DNA of 64,000 nucleotides from Cyclina sinensis (lineage: Eukaryota; Mollusca; Bivalvia; Venerida; Veneridae): assembly GCA_012932295.1 (NCBI GenBank), contig JAAONU010000014.1, forward strand, positions 37,107,977 through 37,171,976, read 5' to 3'. A program made the position numbers and the translations under genes. Below the pieces are notes generated by a model. That model did not search any database, was not told the origin of the DNA, and saw only the letters and a list, made by a program, of their open reading frames with translations. Shown here piece after piece: positions 1-11,000 of this stretch (position 1 is its first letter; the number at the start of each line of letters is the position of its first letter).

Positions 1-391
1 ATTGGCGGCTGTACGATACGTCAATGAGATCTTAGATACGTACGTTCGTCCGTACGCTGGTGCTATAGGCCCTGAGTTCATTTTAATGGACGACAACGCC
101 CGGCCTCACAGGGCAGGGGTCACCGACGAGTACCTGGAGGCAGCAGCAATAGAGAGATTGGACTGGCCAGCAAGGTCTTCAGACCTCAAGCCAATAGAGC
201 ACGCCTGGGACATGCTGCAGACTGCAATATCTGCTCGCCCAGTCCAGCCAACCACGGTCCCTGGGCTACAGCAGGCCCTTCTGGACGAGTGGGCTCGACT
301 CCCACAATAAAGCATCCGGAGACTCATTAGCAGCATGAGAAGGCAGTGCAGAGCAGTAATCCAAGCAAATGGACACCACACGCGATATTAA
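1..391 (+). pseudogene. Tc1-like transposase, C-terminal fragment with in-frame stop
   Basis: The reading frame runs in from the left edge and encodes the C-terminal half of a Tc1/mariner-superfamily DDE transposase. Visible hallmarks are MDDNARPHRAG (second catalytic Asp), the DWPARSSDLKPIEHAWD block (third acidic catalytic residue in PIEH) and the conserved LLDEWARLPQ tail. A TAA at 308-310 stops the frame, but the same frame continues at 311-391 with the family's usual ending (SIRRLISSMRRQCRAVIQA, then HHTRY and a proper stop). The TAA sits where a CAA (Gln) is plausible, so one C-to-T change explains the break. The N-terminal helix-turn-helix and the left inverted repeat lie outside the window, so the right inverted repeat could not be recognised. 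The copy looks fairly young because the rest of the frame is intact. Family call is secure; the subfamily is not. Confidence 0.88.
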
Positions 392-647
392 AGCAAAATT
401 CAGGCCATAGACTTGATTTTTCAAAAATGTTCCATTTCATCTCCTGTCTGTGTTTTCCCAAATTCGTGCCCCTCCCACGGCTCAGCCTCTGTCACACTTC
501 AACGGTTTACAGACTTACTAATTGTTTGGTACCAAACTGTTGTCATATGAACATATTTTCAGAATCACAACAAAAAATGTAACCTTTCAACCTTATGTAG
601 TAAATATTCTTATAAGTGATCCCTATCAAATTTTGAATAGTATATTA

Positions 648-720
648 GTAGTAGTAGCAGTAGTAGTAGACGTTGTAGAAGTATCATCATCATTATTATT
701 ATGTTTTTTATTATTAATTT
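648..720. repeat. Trinucleotide microsatellite (TAG/CAG, then ATC/ATT)
   Basis: A run of TAG and CAG units is followed by ATC and ATT units. It is imperfect and has no sign of function. Confidence 0.8.
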
Positions 721-1659
721 GATAACAAATATGCATATTATACATCGTTGATATCAAAATATTTAAGCAATGGTATCTCCGACTGAAAAATGTTATTAAA
801 TTTCTGTGTCTCCATCGAGTAACAATACTTGCGGGCAAAAAAAATCAAAACAAACCTTTCATTTTTAAGTCCTAGCTGTTATTTTACTTGAAAAAAAAAA
901 AACACCTTCAAGTAAATTATCCGTAATATTCTGAGATGTCGTTGACAAAGCTTTTGTCGTGAAGTTTTGAAGACTTTAAAACAAAAAGTTAAATTTAAAC
1001 GAATGTAGTCAAAATCTTGCTTCTCAAACAATGGAGTACTTTAATGTCTCCAAACCGCGTTTGATTACAAACCTCTATATTTACTGAACATATTATTTTG
1101 TTTATCATATTAACAATATTGTAACCCGTGCAAACATTGAGAGAAAGCGCCAAAAACATAGCCAAAATCAAGTATCGAAATTAAACTATGTAAATCAATT
1201 GTATCCTGGGAAAACCCATCTCGTAATTTTGTGCAACGATAATAACATTCCGATATTAGTTTTCAAATCAAAATCGTCGCCTTATAGATCATATAGTTAT
1301 AACGTAAAGTTTTTTTACAAAACATATTTTAGATTTCTATTCGTTGGTACGGGTTTCCTGTTTCATAGGCACTTTATCCCGTTTCCCAGCCCCTAAGAAG
1401 AGTTTAGTTTTTGTTGATTTTGTGTTGGTAATGCAGGATACAGTGTCCCGTTCTAGAGATAGCTCTTGACCTTCCACATGCTCAGTGTATAGCATGGATA
1501 CATGGGACGTTGACTAAACGTTGTAGAGAAGCTGGGATCCAATGGGTTATGTTACACTACTTTACTTCAACGATACACAGCGGAAGTAACTCTACAGTGT
1601 TTGGAGCGATTTCTATATAGCGGTCACTTCCCTTTAACGAACAGTTGTACACTGGGACT

Positions 1660-1770
1660 CTAGAATGGGACTCTTTTTGTATCTTGCACTATCCCCCACA
1701 ACATAAAATAAATGATCTCTGCAGGGGGCGTCGGTGATATGGGTAACCGGTACCGACGTTAAATCGCAAA
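1660..1770 (+). mobile_element. SINE-like 3' tail fragment
   Basis: The stretch containing TTGTATCTTGCACTATCCCC and GGTGATATGGGTAACC is clearly related to 23465-23575, which follows a tRNA-like head. The two copies share the TGTATCTTGCA and ATATGGGNAACC blocks in the same order. That makes it likely to be the tail of the same SINE family. No head, A/B box or target-site duplication was recognised here. Confidence 0.5.
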
Positions 1771-2600
1771 GCAACTGTTACAAGTATTTCAAATAAAAAA
1801 GGAGTCGTGCTGTTAATGTAACTTGAACGAAATAAAATGGAAAGCTTTTCTACTTGGCTTGTTGGCTGTTTAAATTTTAAACTTTTCTTTTTAATGCAAC
1901 CGAGACCAAGCATAGCCTGTAAAACCATTCATAAAAATATCTGAACTCCCTGTAATTGTTTCCTTGTCATCATTTTTGCATATAATGATAGTAACTTTTT
2001 TGTGATTTCAGATTTTCTAAATTTTGGCTTTTGTCAAATTACCTCCCCTGGATTTCACCATCCAGTGGGTTCGATATCTTAACAAAATACAACTGATTTG
2101 TATTTTTTCTAAATCTTCTTAAGTTTTTTGACACAATATTGCAATTAACAATATATGACTTTAAGAAATAAAGTAAATAATGTAACAGTAAAAACTAACA
2201 AGGGAGGAAACTCTTATAATTCAGTATTCTGTCTTGTGTTTGAATTTCCTCCGGCTCTGATACCATATTCTTTGTCTTTCACGTCACAAATCTTTCTCGA
2301 ATGAAAAATCGATATGTTACGGAAATAGTAAATATGGGAGATTAATGCTGATTGCACCGAAACAGACAAAAGGCTTGGCCTTTGGACTTCATGCTTATAT
2401 TCAAATGATGATAATCTTTGCCCGTTATTTTCATTATCTTGTATATTTGTAAGTAATCTTTAAAAGAAGTAAGGAAGTATATAACGTCCTATGACTCTAC
2501 ATTATTCGAACGAAAAAAAAATATATATTGAATGATAATTAAGTCATGGCATATAAGCGAAAGACGGCCCATACTACAGACTTATAGAATGACCTTCAAA

Positions 2601-2655
2601 GCGTAACGTTATTACGTCATTGAGTTTGACGTCACTGACGTTATCGTTAACGTCA
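2601..2655. promoter_or_regulatory. Cluster of CRE/ATF-like sites upstream of the 299-aa gene
   Basis: A perfect CRE palindrome TGACGTCA lies at 2627-2634. It is flanked by TACGTCAT (2613-2620), TGACGTTA just downstream and a further AACGTCA. The cluster ends about 80 bp before the chosen ATG at 2734, a normal distance for a proximal promoter. CREB/ATF-family bZIP proteins bind such sites; that they do so here is inference. Confidence 0.55.
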
Positions 2656-2733
2656 AGAAATCGATACTGATCACAGTTACAAAAGAGCGCTCATTAAAGT
2701 CCAATTCAAAAATCATCTCTGCAAGAATTTAAG

Positions 2734-4857
2734 ATGTCGAAATTAAACGAAACAAACATGCAAAGTAAACACTCTAGTAAAGGTACATATTTTTATTACT
2801 TCAAAATCATAAACGTTTATATATTTTAAACTAAACATTGTGTCTTAAACGAGTTTGCATTATATAAATTCCATGTATACATGCACTTCATTGTTTTCAT
2901 GATACTTCGTTCAAATCTTTCAAGCACTAGCTAGAAATGAATCGGTCTGAACCATCCTAAAGGTGGATCCTTGATTCTTTTTTTAATCCAGCTGTGTCTA
3001 AATTTCTGTTTCATCTGATTTTAGTTAATAAAACACCCCTTTTAAAATGTCGGAAATAGAACACACAGAACTCTATTTAACAAATAGAATTGTTATTATC
3101 GTTCTTGCAGATATACTGCTTGACTTCACCGTGCTGTCGGAGCCCGAACTTGATTATGAGTATACCGAAAGCCTTCTGGAATCTTCCGAAAGCAACAGCA
3201 AACTATCTTCAAAGAAATCCATCACCTCTACAGTCGAAACCAATATTGCACTTCCAAACGTAGCCAGCACAGTTGAGCACGCACCATCGTCATCAAAATA
3301 TATACATCTACAACAGCAGACGACAAATGGAACCGCAAACAAGTTTCAGCTTCAGCTAAAAGAACAAGATGTTATGGCTAAGTTTCAGAACAACACATCG
3401 ACAACATCTGACATGCCTGACATACACCTTATTGCAGACAAAATTTCAGCAGTCCAAACTGACAAACTCAAAGGTGAGTTTATATTTTCTGTGCGTAGAA
3501 AATGATATTAATTACAATCAAATAAACAAAACATTACAGTACAGTTGGTCACATCTGCAATAAAATGATGAAGAAAAAACTTATATCTTCAGCAAGCGAG
3601 TGAACACAGCCGAAAATTCTAATTTAGTGTATTTATTCTTTGATTTACCCTTACTATGCTAAGTATCTTAAATTGACTTGTCGATCTTTCAATTTGGACA
3701 GATCAATTCAATGTTTATGGGGGTGCTTATTGAAAATTTACTGTAGTGTAGAACATTATCAGACTGCACGGATGTGCAGGCTGATCTAGGTCTGCACTGG
3801 TCGCAAAGACAGGGTCATTGGCCTCCAGCAAGCTAAAGGGTCAAGTGTATTGGATACAGTAGAAAAGGCTGACTAAAAATACTCCTCTTTTAGACTCCGA
3901 TATTTCAACTTCTACATTCTTAAGAATAACCAAACAGGTTTTTTTTTAATGTTTGTCACAAAACATTGCTTTATATGTTGAAAGATTCGCTTTACAACTT
4001 GCCACTTATTGTGTACAATCATTTAATTTTATCAGAGACGTAGATAAGTTATCTATGTCTCTGATTTTATCTTAACCGTACTTTATCATAGTTTTTTATT
4101 TCTTTTTTTCCAGGAAGAAAGCAAGCTGGATTTGACTTTGAAATGGTTATCAGTGTTGACAAGTTGCTTGAGGAGGCATACCTAATCTCTGAAAGGTTTC
4201 AGAGTAAGTTTTTAAAATCTACATTTGCACATTGAGTCACATATTTCTTCTAATCGTCTTTATTGTGTGTTTCAACCAGTTCTTTTGGAGGTAAAAAATA
4301 GCATCCCCTTATTTTCTGTGTTTCAACCAGTTCTTTAAGAGCTAAAAATAAAATCTCCTTTAGTGTTTTATGATTAAAAATAGATACATTTTGAAGAAAT
4401 GCATGTAAAGTTTGAACAGTTTTTTTCTATGATTTGTATAATTGTTTTTGCCTTTCCAGAAAAGCTTGACTATGCAACTAGAGCCAGGGTACTGAACCTG
4501 ATATTAAAGTTGAAAGAGTTACCTCACCTGTACGAGCACGTGCATCTAAGGCAAGGGAAATCAGCACGTGTGCTCGATTGGCTCAACAGTAACATAAATC
4601 GACCAGAACCAGAGCTAAGTATCTCTACAAGACAAGAACCAGTCCAGATAAGGAAATTCGTCTGTTCATCCGACATCCAGCCAAGAATTTCCTTAGGCGA
4701 CACAAATGGAATACTCGGAAAGCGGAAAAGAAGGAATGAGGATTATGGGAACGGTGACTGTATTCAAAAAATGTGTTCTAACATAAATATTAATGCGCAA
4801 GCAGAATGTTCAAGATCAGGACTAAGTACAAAAAGGCGCAAACGAGTGGGAGATTGA
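2734..4857 (+). CDS. Four-exon gene, 299-aa protein of unknown function, probably nuclear
   Basis: Proposed coding exons are 2734-2782, 3111-3473, 4114-4203 and 4460-4857. Donors read AG|GTACAT, AAG|GTGAGT and A|GTAAGT. Acceptors end in TTCTTGCAG, TTTTTTTCCAG and CCTTTCCAG. All three introns are phase 1 and the frame stays open through every join, giving exactly 900 nt (299 residues plus TGA). The start MSKLNETNMQ was chosen because it alone feeds the first acceptor in phase. Residues about 17-135 are polar and Ser/Thr-rich and look disordered. Residues about 145-215 (KLLEEAYLISERFQ through LDYATRARVLNLILKLKEL and ARVLDWLNS) look like a small helical domain. The C-terminus carries basic clusters GKRKRR and TKRRKRVGD, resembling nuclear localisation signals. 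I do not recognise the family and assign no function. No canonical AATAAA was seen close to the stop; the nearest noticed is at 5660-5665. Confidence 0.75.
3664..3842 (+). mobile_element. piggyBac-like MITE, copy 1 (in intron 2 of the 299-aa gene)
   Basis: This segment aligns by eye with the reverse complement of 50777-50960 and, more weakly, with 22010-22184. Shared blocks include TCTTTCAATTTGGACAGATC and ATCAGACTGCACGGATGTG. The family ends in TTAACCCTNA-type repeats, here decayed to AGGGTCAA. Those ends and the TTAA border fit a piggyBac-type non-autonomous element; that assignment is inference. Confidence 0.65.
4031..4065. repeat. 35-nt near-perfect hairpin upstream of exon 3
   Basis: The arms ATCAGAGACGTAGATAA and TTATCTATGTCTCTGAT are reverse complements with one mismatch (a G-U wobble in RNA) around a single G. 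It lies 48 nt before the exon 3 acceptor. A related CAGAGAC/GTCTCTG palindrome occurs at 6803-6822. Confidence 0.7.
4266..4375 (+). repeat. Imperfect direct duplication in intron 3
   Basis: TGTTTCAACCAGTTCTTT occurs twice, about 51 bp apart, each followed by similar AT-rich sequence. It looks like a local tandem duplication in the last intron of the 299-aa gene. Confidence 0.65.
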
Positions 4858-5215
4858 CTTAGAAATATGATACATGTTGTGCGATTTGCATGAACGATGT
4901 GGATTTTGATTGTTGTTCGTTCTTTTGAAAATTTGTTTCTAAAAATACATGATCTTATATAGTTTAGTAGTTCTTGTTGATACGATATTTGATAAAAATG
5001 ACTGCACAGGAATTAGTAACACTTAATTCCATGTCTTAATTCTTAATACAGTAAAGTCATTGTCACTGTCTGAGAGAAAAACTATCTTTGCTTTTCAGGA
5101 TTTCAAAATCCGGTTGTCAGTTACCTGGGGTGAAACAACAACAATACGCATAGGTAAATAGAACTAAAAGTATTTTACTCAATAATTGAAACAAGATTAT
5201 CTACATATTTCAGCT

Positions 5216-5408
5216 GGTGTAAAAAGGGGATCCGGTACTCCAGTGACCATAGGTGACGGGCCTCCTCCGATGATCTTAGGTGACCCCATCCGACCATCTT
5301 GACACATCAGCCATGACTCATTAAACAGTACCGGATAGGGCGCCCAGGGTTGTCCAATAAGGTTCGTCACGTATGGTCAACGGAGCACCAAATCCCCCTT
5401 TTTAAACC
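5216..5408. mobile_element. MITE with about 26-bp imperfect terminal inverted repeats
   Basis: The left end (AAAAAGGGGATCCGGTACTCC) and the right end (GGAGCACCAAATCCCCCTTT) are inverted copies with a few mismatches. The interior is locally rich in GC and CpG (GACGGGCC, GGGCGCCC) against AT-rich flanks. The size of about 190 bp, inverted ends and lack of coding capacity fit a MITE. No target-site duplication was identified. Confidence 0.65.
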
Positions 5409-6802
5409 TACCTACTCGAGGCTATTTGTCATAAAGTATTGTGTTCTGTGATATTTGTATAGAAATAACTTACAAAAACGGAGTATACTTTTTATTTACG
5501 ATCTTACGTCGCTTTCAGTGCTTTGACTTCATTGAACGTTACAGACTATATAAAAACTACCAACCGACAGACATGACTGATGAAATTTGACTCAGTCTGA
5601 CAAATCAACAGAAATGTTTCTGGTCTGGTTTAAAATCTGTCACATCGAAAGTCTGAAATAATAAAATACTTTCAGAAAGTATGCATGTTATTTGTCGGCA
5701 TCTGTATTACTTTTTATATAAATTGGGCATTTCGATGATTTAATTCAGTTCAATTTAGTTCAGTTCAGTTCAATTCCTACTCAGTATATTCATAAACAGT
5801 ACATAAATCTGGTTATCTTTACCCAGTTTCTGATTCAGAGCCCGGTATCAAAATTGGTGATTAATCCGATAAATGCACAAGTCTATAAATTTCTCAGTGA
5901 ACCTTTCATTTGCAATCAGACGAGGTCAAAATATAAGAAGCAATTAGTTTTGTGACTAGTGATTCAATAAAAAAAACAGAAAATGGTTTTCCTGCTTTAG
6001 GATCAAAATTAATTTAAAAAACTGATTTGCGGTAAAACCTTTGTTCTTTTCTCCAGGAGAGCAAATAAAGATTGAAAAGCAATAGGCTACTAAATTTCCC
6101 GAAGACCATGATCAGTTTCAATTCCATTTAAAGGAACTTGATTGAAGAAACTATCAGCTTAACTTGTGCTTAAACAGAAAAAAACGGACAAATGATTCCC
6201 CCTTCGCGTGAGAATTATGAGGAAATAACGCGAAATGTTTGCAGGGAAATAAAGATGCATGCATCTTTACGTGACTTCCTTCGCTCTCGATATGGTCTCC
6301 CACGCCCCCATCAAACTTATTTCTGGCCGATGCGGGTCTTTAATTTATAAAATAACCAGAGGTGTTGTCAATGTTTTCTCAAACTTTGAATGTTGTGTGT
6401 TTCTACCGATGAGGTGGGGGGATACCGAAATCTTTAGGTTTTTCAAAAAATTGGTAATAATCTGAAGATTACTGATGAAGATTAGTTTCTGTTTAACACT
6501 TAATATCAACTGTCCTTATAACAGATAAATAGCAGCTTTAGAATTTTTTCAGCCTTTTGCAAATCGCTTTGAAATGTTAGTAACTCTTTCACTAATCACA
6601 GTTCGCTTTAAAAGGATTGCTTCCCTTTGTACGCTCTGCACTTTCGAAATAAACGGAAATATTTAATTACAGTATTACACTGAATAAATAAAAATGATAA
6701 TTTAAAGAAAATGGTAGAAATACTTGTAGAAATCTTATACAAGTTAAGCTTGTTCGAAATTCTTTACTCTTTGCAAAATTAAAAAGAAAACATAACATGA
6801 AA

Positions 6803-6822
6803 ACAGAGACATATACGTCTCT
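6803..6822. repeat. 20-nt palindrome CAGAGAC...GTCTCTG
   Basis: CAGAGACATATACGTCTCTG is nearly self-complementary and shares its arms with the hairpin at 4031-4065. It may be a decayed copy of the same short repeat. Confidence 0.5.
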
Positions 6823-8020
6823 GGTGAAAATATTCCAAAATAAGTCTAAATCTGAGTAGTTGAATCATCATGTGATAATTTAACAGAGGTAATAATACGC
6901 TCATATTATCAAAGCCACCGTACCGAAAAATGGCTTTCAATTAAAACATTCAGTTTGGTAAAGCAATAAATGTCAAAAAAATGTTCGGAGCTTTTCGTTA
7001 AACGCTACGAAATTTCCGTGACATTTCTAGGACTGTAAGCAGATTTCTTAATTACAGCAACTATATAGATCGCAGTGCAGGTACAATTCATTTGTTAGCT
7101 AATTGCAAACGACAGGAAGTCACGCAACCAGAATAGTATACGTAAAATGAGTGCACGCGCTGAAGATCCTGGGCAAAAGTCTTCCTGTAACTGATGTAAA
7201 TACAGCGTTCATATATTTCGATTATCTCCTTATCCGTGACATGCAATATATATTACTCTAGCACGAAATTTACTCAGTTTTAAAGGTAGTCAGAGTCCAC
7301 TGAATTCTTAAAATTGAAAACATTTTTAGTCCTGGCTGAATCATATATTTTTACAAACTGTCACTAACGTTGTAGCAAATATTTGCTACTTGACCGCAAA
7401 TTTTTACTTTCTTATGTAATTACATATCGGTAGGCATAGAAATAACGTTATATCGTATAATATTTTTTTAATAATTTTATTTTTCTTCTTTTTTCAATTT
7501 ACTACGAGTAGTTGAGTTGTTCGCATAACGGATTCGCAAATGTAACGAGTAAAGCGAATCAATGGCTACTGAATTTATGAACACACACTGTATCAACCGC
7601 GTAACTATTGTTTATTTACTAATGCGCATCGCAGTTTTGTTTTAAAAATAGTCCATCAATTACATATTTCTGACTCATTAGCTTTTGGGTTTCACTTCAA
7701 TTTCTTTCTTATGTTTAAAGAAGACACAATTTTGTAAATTTTCTTTACAAAATAGTCACATATTGTTATTTTTTACAAAAGAAAAATAATTTCCCGCGAT
7801 AAAAAGTTCAGGTGTAATATCACTACGCTGTGAAGCGGTTGGTAGTAGAAAAGGTGAATGAAAGGCAGTATGGAGTGTATAAGACGCATCACAATTGTAG
7901 TGTTTACTGACAAGGAAGGTGTTAACATACACAGATGACAATTTAATTCTGTTATGCAATGGCAGAGAGACCTGGATAAAGGCTCCAGTAATGCCAGAAA
8001 TTCTTCGCTGCATAAAAAAC

Positions 8021-11000
8021 ATGGATTTAATTCGGATGACAGTTACTCAACTAAAATTCTACTTTTGTTTGTCACTTTTGACAAACGGGATTTTAGCTAC
8101 CGTGAAATTGCAAGAAGACGATATTTTGATAGTTAATCGACCTATTACGGGATTATTTGGCAGATCTGTGACAGTCGATCCACTGAATGATTTGAGAATA
8201 CACGTGCGGCCAGGCGACCGTTGTGTTGTCACAGTACTGGACAGTACATGGGACCTAACCTTCAAACCTGGAAAACTCAGCTCTTCAAATTTTCCATGTA
8301 ATTTTGGACCATCTGAATTGAGATATATTCATTTTGGGGGTCAGCGATTGGCAAATGACAATGTCCGACTTTTACTCAGATATGACTCTGCCACACAGAC
8401 GGTAATCATTCCATTTAGTTTAGTTGTAAATATTAGATTCAAACCATTAGAGATTGTTTCTCGGATAAATGCAATAACTGTTGACCGCTATGCAGGATTT
8501 AGTTCACCAATAGATTCATCAACATTAAAATTTTCATCATTCAGGACAGATGACACTGTTTGCAAAATTAGTGTTTTAAGTCGATCTAGTGGGTTACCTC
8601 AGTATGGATACCTTACAAACAGTAGTTTCACTTTAACTAATATTGACTGTGTTGATTTTTTGAGTCTTGGCATAAGATACAAACACCATGCCCAGACTAC
8701 TGCTCCAAATGAAGATTTCATTCCAATAACAGTGCAGATTTTGCAGGAAAATGGAGACTTGTTGAGGCAGGAGTACTTTCAGTTAAAGATAGAAATTCCG
8801 TCTGGTCATGAGAACACGCCACCAGAGGCCAGCAGAGATGCTCTGTTTACTATGGACTCCATCAACCAGTTTGTGATGACAGCGATAACTCCAGAGATTA
8901 TTTCCGCATTTGACCAACAGACTGCATCGGACAAGCTTCTTTTCAACATTACCCAGCCTCTTGGCCCTGGTGAAGGAATAATAGTAAATTCAGACAATCG
9001 CGATATTTCAATCTTCTCATTTTTTCAGCATGAAATCAATGATCTCAAAATTGCGTACAAACCCCCAAGCTCAGACTCAAACATTAAGAGAGTGTTTCAG
9101 TGCGAGATTACAATAGTAGACTCTGATGGTCTTTCATCTGACCCCATTCCCTTGATGATTGTAGTTGCCCCAATGAATACTTATGCACCTGTTGTAACAA
9201 AAAATACTGGAATCCAGCTTTTGGAAGGGGAGTCACGCTCACTTAAAAGTCCAGAAGTGATTGAAATTTCTGATGAAGATAATTTAAACGATGTTAAAAT
9301 TTACCACATAGAAGGACTCAAACATGGACATCTTGTTCTTCCTCCTGGAAAAAAGTATTTCACCCCAGCTGACTTAAGAGAAGGCACAGTTGTGTACCAG
9401 CATGATGACAGTGACAGTTTTAGTGATAACATTATATTTCATATGTCGGATGGAAAGAATGAGGTGGAATTTTTGTTTCCTGTCACAATTTTCCCAAAAG
9501 ACGACCATGCACCAACACTGAATGTCAATACAGGTTTAGAGTTACGCAAAAATGACATAGTCGAAATAAGTCAGTTTGTACTAAGTGCTACAGATAGTGA
9601 TACCGAGGATGAGTCCATTGTTTATGAGCTTAAAGTTCCTTACTCAAAATTAGGGATAATAAATAAAAGACAGTTTCAAACACCAAATGATATTGAGAAT
9701 TGGCAGTTCGAGAATGGAATTTATGAAAAGATTGTGACATCTTTTTCACAGAGGGATATTGTTGAAGGTAAAATATTCTATAAACATGTTGGTGCCCATA
9801 TTTCAGACATAGTGACTGATAAGATAAGGTTTTGCCTGTTAGACAGTGGTTCACCACCAAACGAATCCCCAGAATATGAACTAATGGTGAAAATCCATCC
9901 CGTTGATGATATTCCACCATACCTATACCCTAACACACAATTACAGCTAGAAGTAGAAGAAAATCAACTTGTTCACTTTCGCCGAAAGACATTAAGATAC
10001 ACTGATGACGACACCAATGATCGGGAACTAAAATACTTAATAACGCATGAACCATATGACACATACACTGGTGGTCCAAAGGATGCAGGGAAGATAGTAC
10101 ATTGTGATGATCCTCGTCGCAAGATTTCACAATTTTTTCAGTCAGAAGTAAATCACCATAAAATTTGCTTCCAGCCACCATCAGTTGAACTTGGTCTCAC
10201 TACCAGAATAGTCCAGTTTAGTTTTAATGTACAGGATAGTTCTGGCAACATTCTTCCTGACCAAAGGTGTAGCATTATTGTAAAACCAATAAATAATCAG
10301 CCACCAATTCTAAAGAATGCTGGTGTTACTGTCTTTGAAAATGATCAAGTCGTTATTACACAAGAAATGTTAGATGTTGAAGACAGAGACACAGATTTAA
10401 GTAACATTGTCATTATAGTAAGAACTGTTCCAAAGCATGGCAATTTATACAAAGAGAGACTCATTCTTTCAGAAGGAGATATGTTTAAAAGAAGTGACAT
10501 ATTGCAACGGCATATAGTGTACAGGAATGTTGGTGAGAATGTAGAGGTCACGGAGGACAAATTTGTTCTTGAGGTCACAGATGGAGTACATTTTATTCCA
10601 GGAACTTTTAAGATTATGATACGTCCGACTGATGATGAACCAGCCTACTTTGAAGGCTCAGCTGCATCGGGAACACTGAATATCCAGTTAGACGTCAAGG
10701 AAAAACAGGATGTGACACTACGCTCAGACCAGTTTCAAATTAGAGACCCTGACTCTGATGTCATGGAAGTAATGTACTTGATAAATGAATATGCCGTTCA
10801 TGGTAGCATTCTTAAAAATGGGCGGCGGGTCAGTTATTTTTCACAAAGAGATATTTGGCGTGGAATCATTACATACCGGCATTCAGGAGATGAAATCGGG
10901 AGAAAGGAGATTTTGGACAAAGTGAAATTAGGTATACATGACAATGATAGAATTGTACTTGAAGATGGTACGCAGCTGAAGGACATTTATCTATATTTTA

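Larger units (their letters stand above)
392..2600. other. Intergenic AT-rich stretch
   Basis: No convincing coding sequence was found here; open frames are short and low in complexity. It holds a TAG/CAG then ATC/ATT trinucleotide microsatellite at about 648-720 and a degraded SINE-like tail at about 1660-1770. Nothing else could be supported. Confidence 0.5.
4858..8020. other. Intergenic region, includes the presumed FREM2-like promoter
   Basis: No coding sequence was supported here. It contains a MITE at 5216-5408, a CAGAGAC/GTCTCTG palindrome at 6803-6822, and the 5' flank or 5' UTR of the FREM2-like gene. No TATA box or untranslated exon could be identified with confidence. Confidence 0.5.

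Noticed and set aside
7756..8022. 88-codon open frame on the - strand overlapping the FREM2-like start.
   Set aside because: Shadow of the promoter/first exon; no independent evidence.
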